Shown here: positions 61,921-64,000 of the stretch, piece by piece
How positions within the stretch are numbered: the stretch's first letter is position 1
How the letters are laid out: each line of letters starts with the position of its first letter
Origin: Sphingopyxis chilensis
GTDB lineage: Bacteria > Pseudomonadota > Alphaproteobacteria > Sphingomonadales > Sphingomonadaceae
DNA: 64,000 nt
Assembly (NCBI RefSeq): GCF_035930445.1
Contig: NZ_CP142394.1
Coordinates: 963,501-1,027,500, forward strand
Direction: 5' to 3'
Position numbers and translations under genes: made by a program
Notes under the pieces: model-generated
The model's input: the letters and a program-made list of their open reading frames with translations, nothing else
Databases searched by the model: none
What the model was told of the DNA's origin: nothing

Positions 61921-62076
61921 ATGAAAGTCGTCGATGACCATGTCGAGGTGTCCGAGACCGAGGCGAGCAGCGGGGTGAAGGGGCATAATGTCCGCTATGT
62001 GCTGGGTTTTTCACTGGCAGCGGTTGTGATTGTCCTGTCGGCAATCTGGATCGTTCCCGCGCTGTTGCAGCCCTGA
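61921..62076 (+). CDS. 51-residue single-pass membrane protein, unknown
   Basis: A small gene with an excellent ribosome-binding site (AAAAGGAG about 10 bases before the ATG). The protein has a hydrophilic, acidic N-terminus (MKVVDDHVEVSETEASS) and one strong hydrophobic segment (YVLGFSLAAVVIVLSAIWIV) ending shortly before the stop. Codon use resembles neighbouring genes (GC-rich third positions). No family is recognised. It lies 77 bp after rnpB and converges with greB. Confidence 0.72.
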   Translation: MKVVDDHVEVSETEASSGVKGHNVRYVLGFSLAAVVIVLSAIWIVPALLQP

Positions 62077-62103
62077 CGCGAGGAAAGAGAGCCGTGCGGT
62101 CAA

Positions 62104-62592
62104 TCAGCCCGCGGGATAGCTGACCGCTATCACTTCCCACTCCTTGGGCCCGGCGGGAAGCTGGACGGTCCTGAGGTCGCCGACCGCCGCGCCGCGCAGC
62201 GCGCGGGAAAGCGGGCTGTTCCAGCCGATCCGGCCTTCGCCGGCCTCCGCCTCGTCATCGCCCACCAATGTGATGATCCGCCTCGCATCGTCGTCGTCGG
62301 CGAGTTCGACGGTGGCGCCGAACCAGATGCGACCCTTGTCGGGCTGCTCGGCGGGATCGACGACGCGCGCCGCTTTCATCCGCCGTGCGAGGAAGGAGAG
62401 CCGCCGGTCGATCTCGCGCAACCGCTTGCGGCCATAGATATAATCGCCATTCTCGCTGCGGTCGCCGTTGCCCGCGGCCCAACTGATCACCTCGACCAGC
62501 TTCGGCCGCTCGTCGCCCAGCAGCGCGTCATATTCAGCGCGCAGCGCGGCGTAGCCGGCCGGGCTGATGATGTTCGTCTTGTCCCCCGCCAT
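62104..62592 (-). CDS. greB: Transcription elongation factor GreB
   Basis: A 162-residue GreA/GreB factor that helps backtracked RNA polymerase resume by cleaving RNA. The N-terminal coiled coil includes GDRSENGDYIYGRKRLREIDRR, the tip pattern that marks GreB, and the C-terminal FKBP-like domain contains VELADDDDARRIITLVGDDEA and NSPLSRALRGAAVGD. ATG at 62592. Confidence 0.93.
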   Translation of the reverse strand: MAGDKTNIISPAGYAALRAEYDALLGDERPKLVEVISWAAGNGDRSENGDYIYGRKRLREIDRRLSFLARRMKAARVVDPAEQPDKGRIWFGATVELADDDDARRIITLVGDDEAEAGEGRIGWNSPLSRALRGAAVGDLRTVQLPAGPKEWEVIAVSYPAG

Positions 62593-62608
62593 CCCCTGAT
62601 CCTTATCT

Positions 62609-62636
62609 CGTCATCCCGGCGAAGGCCGGGATGACG
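62609..62636. repeat. Short perfect hairpin between greB and the lytic transglycosylase gene
   Basis: Arms 62609-62620 and 62625-62636 (CGTCATCCCGGC) pair perfectly around a GAAG tetraloop. It belongs to the CGTCATCCCGGC palindrome family common between sphingomonad genes. Confidence 0.85.
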
Positions 62637-62655
62637 ATGGAAAGCAACGACCAGA

Positions 62656-64000
62656 TCAGCCTGGCGTGCGCTTGCCGAGATAGAAGCTCAGCGGCGCCTG
62701 CGCTCGTGCGCTGCCGCTCTCGCGCAGCGTGTCATAGACGACGGCGTTTTCGAGCACACGCTGGACATAATTCTTCGTCTCGAAGATCGGGATCGCTTCG
62801 ATCCAGTCGAGCATCTCGATCGATCCGGTGCGCGGGTCGCCATTGGCGCGCAGCCACTTGTTCACATTGCCGGGCCCCGCGTTGTACGCTGCGACCGCGA
62901 GCGGATAGCTGCCGCCATAATAGCGGAGCATCTGCTGGAAATAGGTCGATCCGAGCATCATGTTGTAGTTGGTGTCGGTCGTGAGTGAGCCGGCATCGTA
63001 GCTGAGGCCGAGCTTGCCCGCGACTTCGCGCGCCGTTCCAGGCATCAGCTGCATCATGCCGCGCGCGCCGGCGTGGCTGATCGCGGCGCGGTCGAACTGG
63101 CTTTCCTGCCGCGTGATCGCGTGGATGAAGGTCCAGTTGCTTTCATGGCCTGCAGGGACGCGCACCGTCGGGAAACCCGAAACCTCCACCGCGTCGAGGC
63201 TGTTCGCCTGCGCGCTGCGGCCGATCATCACGCCAAGGTCGGGGCGGCCGATCTGATTGGCAAGCTGCCCCGCGAGCACATGGTCGGCGGGCGAACTCGC
63301 CTTTTGCGCGAGCGCGCGCAGGAACGCCGATTGCTCGCGCCATGCGCCGATTTCGCCGAGCGCGCGCGCGGCGCGCACCAGCCGGTCGTCTTCGAAGGCA
63401 CGCTTTTCGGTGCTGCTGACCTCGATCGTCGGGTTCGGCGTCGGCTTGGGCTGCGGACGGTTCAGCCGCTCGAGCGCCAGCTGGCCGTAGAATTGATCAT
63501 AATGCTGCGCCGCATCGGCGAAATGCGCGTTCGCGGTGGCCCGATCGCCCGCCGCCAGCGCGGCGCGGCCGGCCCAGTAAAAGCCCTTGGTGCGCGTCTG
63601 CGCCGAGCGTGCGGCTTCGCCATAAGCGCGGTAGAGCTTCACCGCCTCCGCGGGCCGGCGCAGATCCTTGAACGCGAGCTGCCCAGCGAGCCAGGCGAGC
63701 GAAGTGTAATCGTCGCGCACGCCCAGCGGGGTTTCGCGGACGACGGTGCCGGGGGGAAGCGCGTCGTCGAGCTGGCGCGCGATATTATATGCGGTCAGCT
63801 TGTCGCCGCCCGCGTCGGCCTGCCGCGCGTTGGTGAGCAGCGTTTCCAGCCATTCCTCGGCATCGGTCGGCGCTTTCGACAGCGATCGCGGTGCCGCGAG
63901 CAGTGCGCGCGCTTCGCCGACGCGGCCCGACGCGCGCAGCCAGGTCGCCTTGTCGGTGATATAGCCGGGGTCGGTGCGGGTCAGCGACGGGTTGGCGCTT
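62656..64000 (-). CDS. slt: Soluble lytic murein transglycosylase, C-terminal part (5' end outside window)
   Basis: The frame stays open to the last complete codon at the window edge, so the N-terminus is missing; an in-frame GTG at 63720 is internal. The visible part of about 448 residues starts with helical repeats (LLTNARQADAGGDKLTAYNIARQL, EAVKLYRAYGEAARSA) and ends in a transglycosylase SLT domain with the catalytic Glu in ITRQESQFDRAAIS, then GARGMMQLMPGTAREVA and AYNAGPGNVNKWL. The enzyme cleaves peptidoglycan glycan strands in the periplasm. Confidence 0.93.
   Translation of the reverse strand, partial: SANPSLTRTDPGYITDKATWLRASGRVGEARALLAAPRSLSKAPTDAEEWLETLLTNARQADAGGDKLTAYNIARQLDDALPPGTVVRETPLGVRDDYTSLAWLAGQLAFKDLRRPAEAVKLYRAYGEAARSAQTRTKGFYWAGRAALAAGDRATANAHFADAAQHYDQFYGQLALERLNRPQPKPTPNPTIEVSSTEKRAFEDDRLVRAARALGEIGAWREQSAFLRALAQKASSPADHVLAGQLANQIGRPDLGVMIGRSAQANSLDAVEVSGFPTVRVPAGHESNWTFIHAITRQESQFDRAAISHAGARGMMQLMPGTAREVAGKLGLSYDAGSLTTDTNYNMMLGSTYFQQMLRYYGGSYPLAVAAYNAGPGNVNKWLRANGDPRTGSIEMLDWIEAIPIFETKNYVQRVLENAVVYDTLRESGSARAQAPLSFYLGKRTPG

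Noticed and set aside
24063..62636. Repeated palindromes as a CRISPR array or insertion sequence
   Set aside because: Copies are scattered between genes with no regular spacing, no spacers, no cas genes and no transposase in the window.

Overview
The window looks like chromosomal DNA of a high-GC alphaproteobacterium of the Sphingomonadales, most like Sphingopyxis or a close relative. The reasons are two TonB-dependent receptors, a ChpT histidine phosphotransferase, a short HdaA-type DnaA regulator, the lptD-surA-pdxA-rsmA order and the sphingomonad-style intergenic palindromes. The genus is an inference from gene style, not a database result. I see no tRNA gene, CRISPR array, insertion sequence or prophage, and no gene-free stretch over about 300 bases.

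Region 1 (1-2643) holds the 3' part of a TonB-dependent receptor and a tandem HxlR-type regulator. Region 2 (2647-22414) is a carbohydrate-use locus and the main accessory feature. It contains an MFS transporter, a sulfatase, a GH3 beta-glucosidase, an Oar-like TonB receptor, a glycoamylase-like (probably GH144, endo-beta-1,2-glucanase) lipoprotein, an EEP-family hydrolase, a GH1 beta-glucosidase, an alpha/beta esterase, a complete ABC sugar importer, a LacI repressor and an FHS-family sugar/H+ symporter. Three near-identical 14-bp palindromes (consensus TGTAACCGGTTACA) lie in its three promoter regions and look like the LacI operators. The inferred flow is: receptor moves oligoglucan across the outer membrane, GH144 cuts it, esterase/EEP/sulfatase may strip substituents, ABC and FHS systems import the products, and GH3/GH1 release glucose.

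Region 3 (22596-34445) is housekeeping: guaB, an RsmB-type methyltransferase, a TPR protein, then the leftward operon lptD-surA-pdxA-rsmA, and rightward pepA-holC-ndk with a clear terminator. Region 4 (34446-45352) has a purN gene fused to an MmcQ/YjbR domain, purM, a DUF2066-like protein, hdaA, ppk1, ppx, RNase D, a small membrane protein and an FAD-linked oxidase. Region 5 (45456-53197) has aspS, a hydrolase, a PPK2 kinase, a J-domain protein, mtgA, a membrane protein whose ribosome-binding site lies in a hairpin, rpoH and rluD.

Region 6 (53376-61420) has chpT, two lipoproteins and the chemotaxis cluster cheA-cheW-cheY-cheB-cheR, followed by a peptidoglycan amidase. CheA ends in a receiver-like domain that lacks the phospho-acceptor aspartate. 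No chemoreceptor gene is present. Region 7 (61459-64000) has the RNase P RNA gene, a 51-residue membrane protein, greB and the 3' part of a soluble lytic transglycosylase that runs off the end.

Almost every long open frame opposite these genes is a GC-driven shadow. Many genes overlap by ATGA, GTGA or TGATG junctions, which implies translational coupling.
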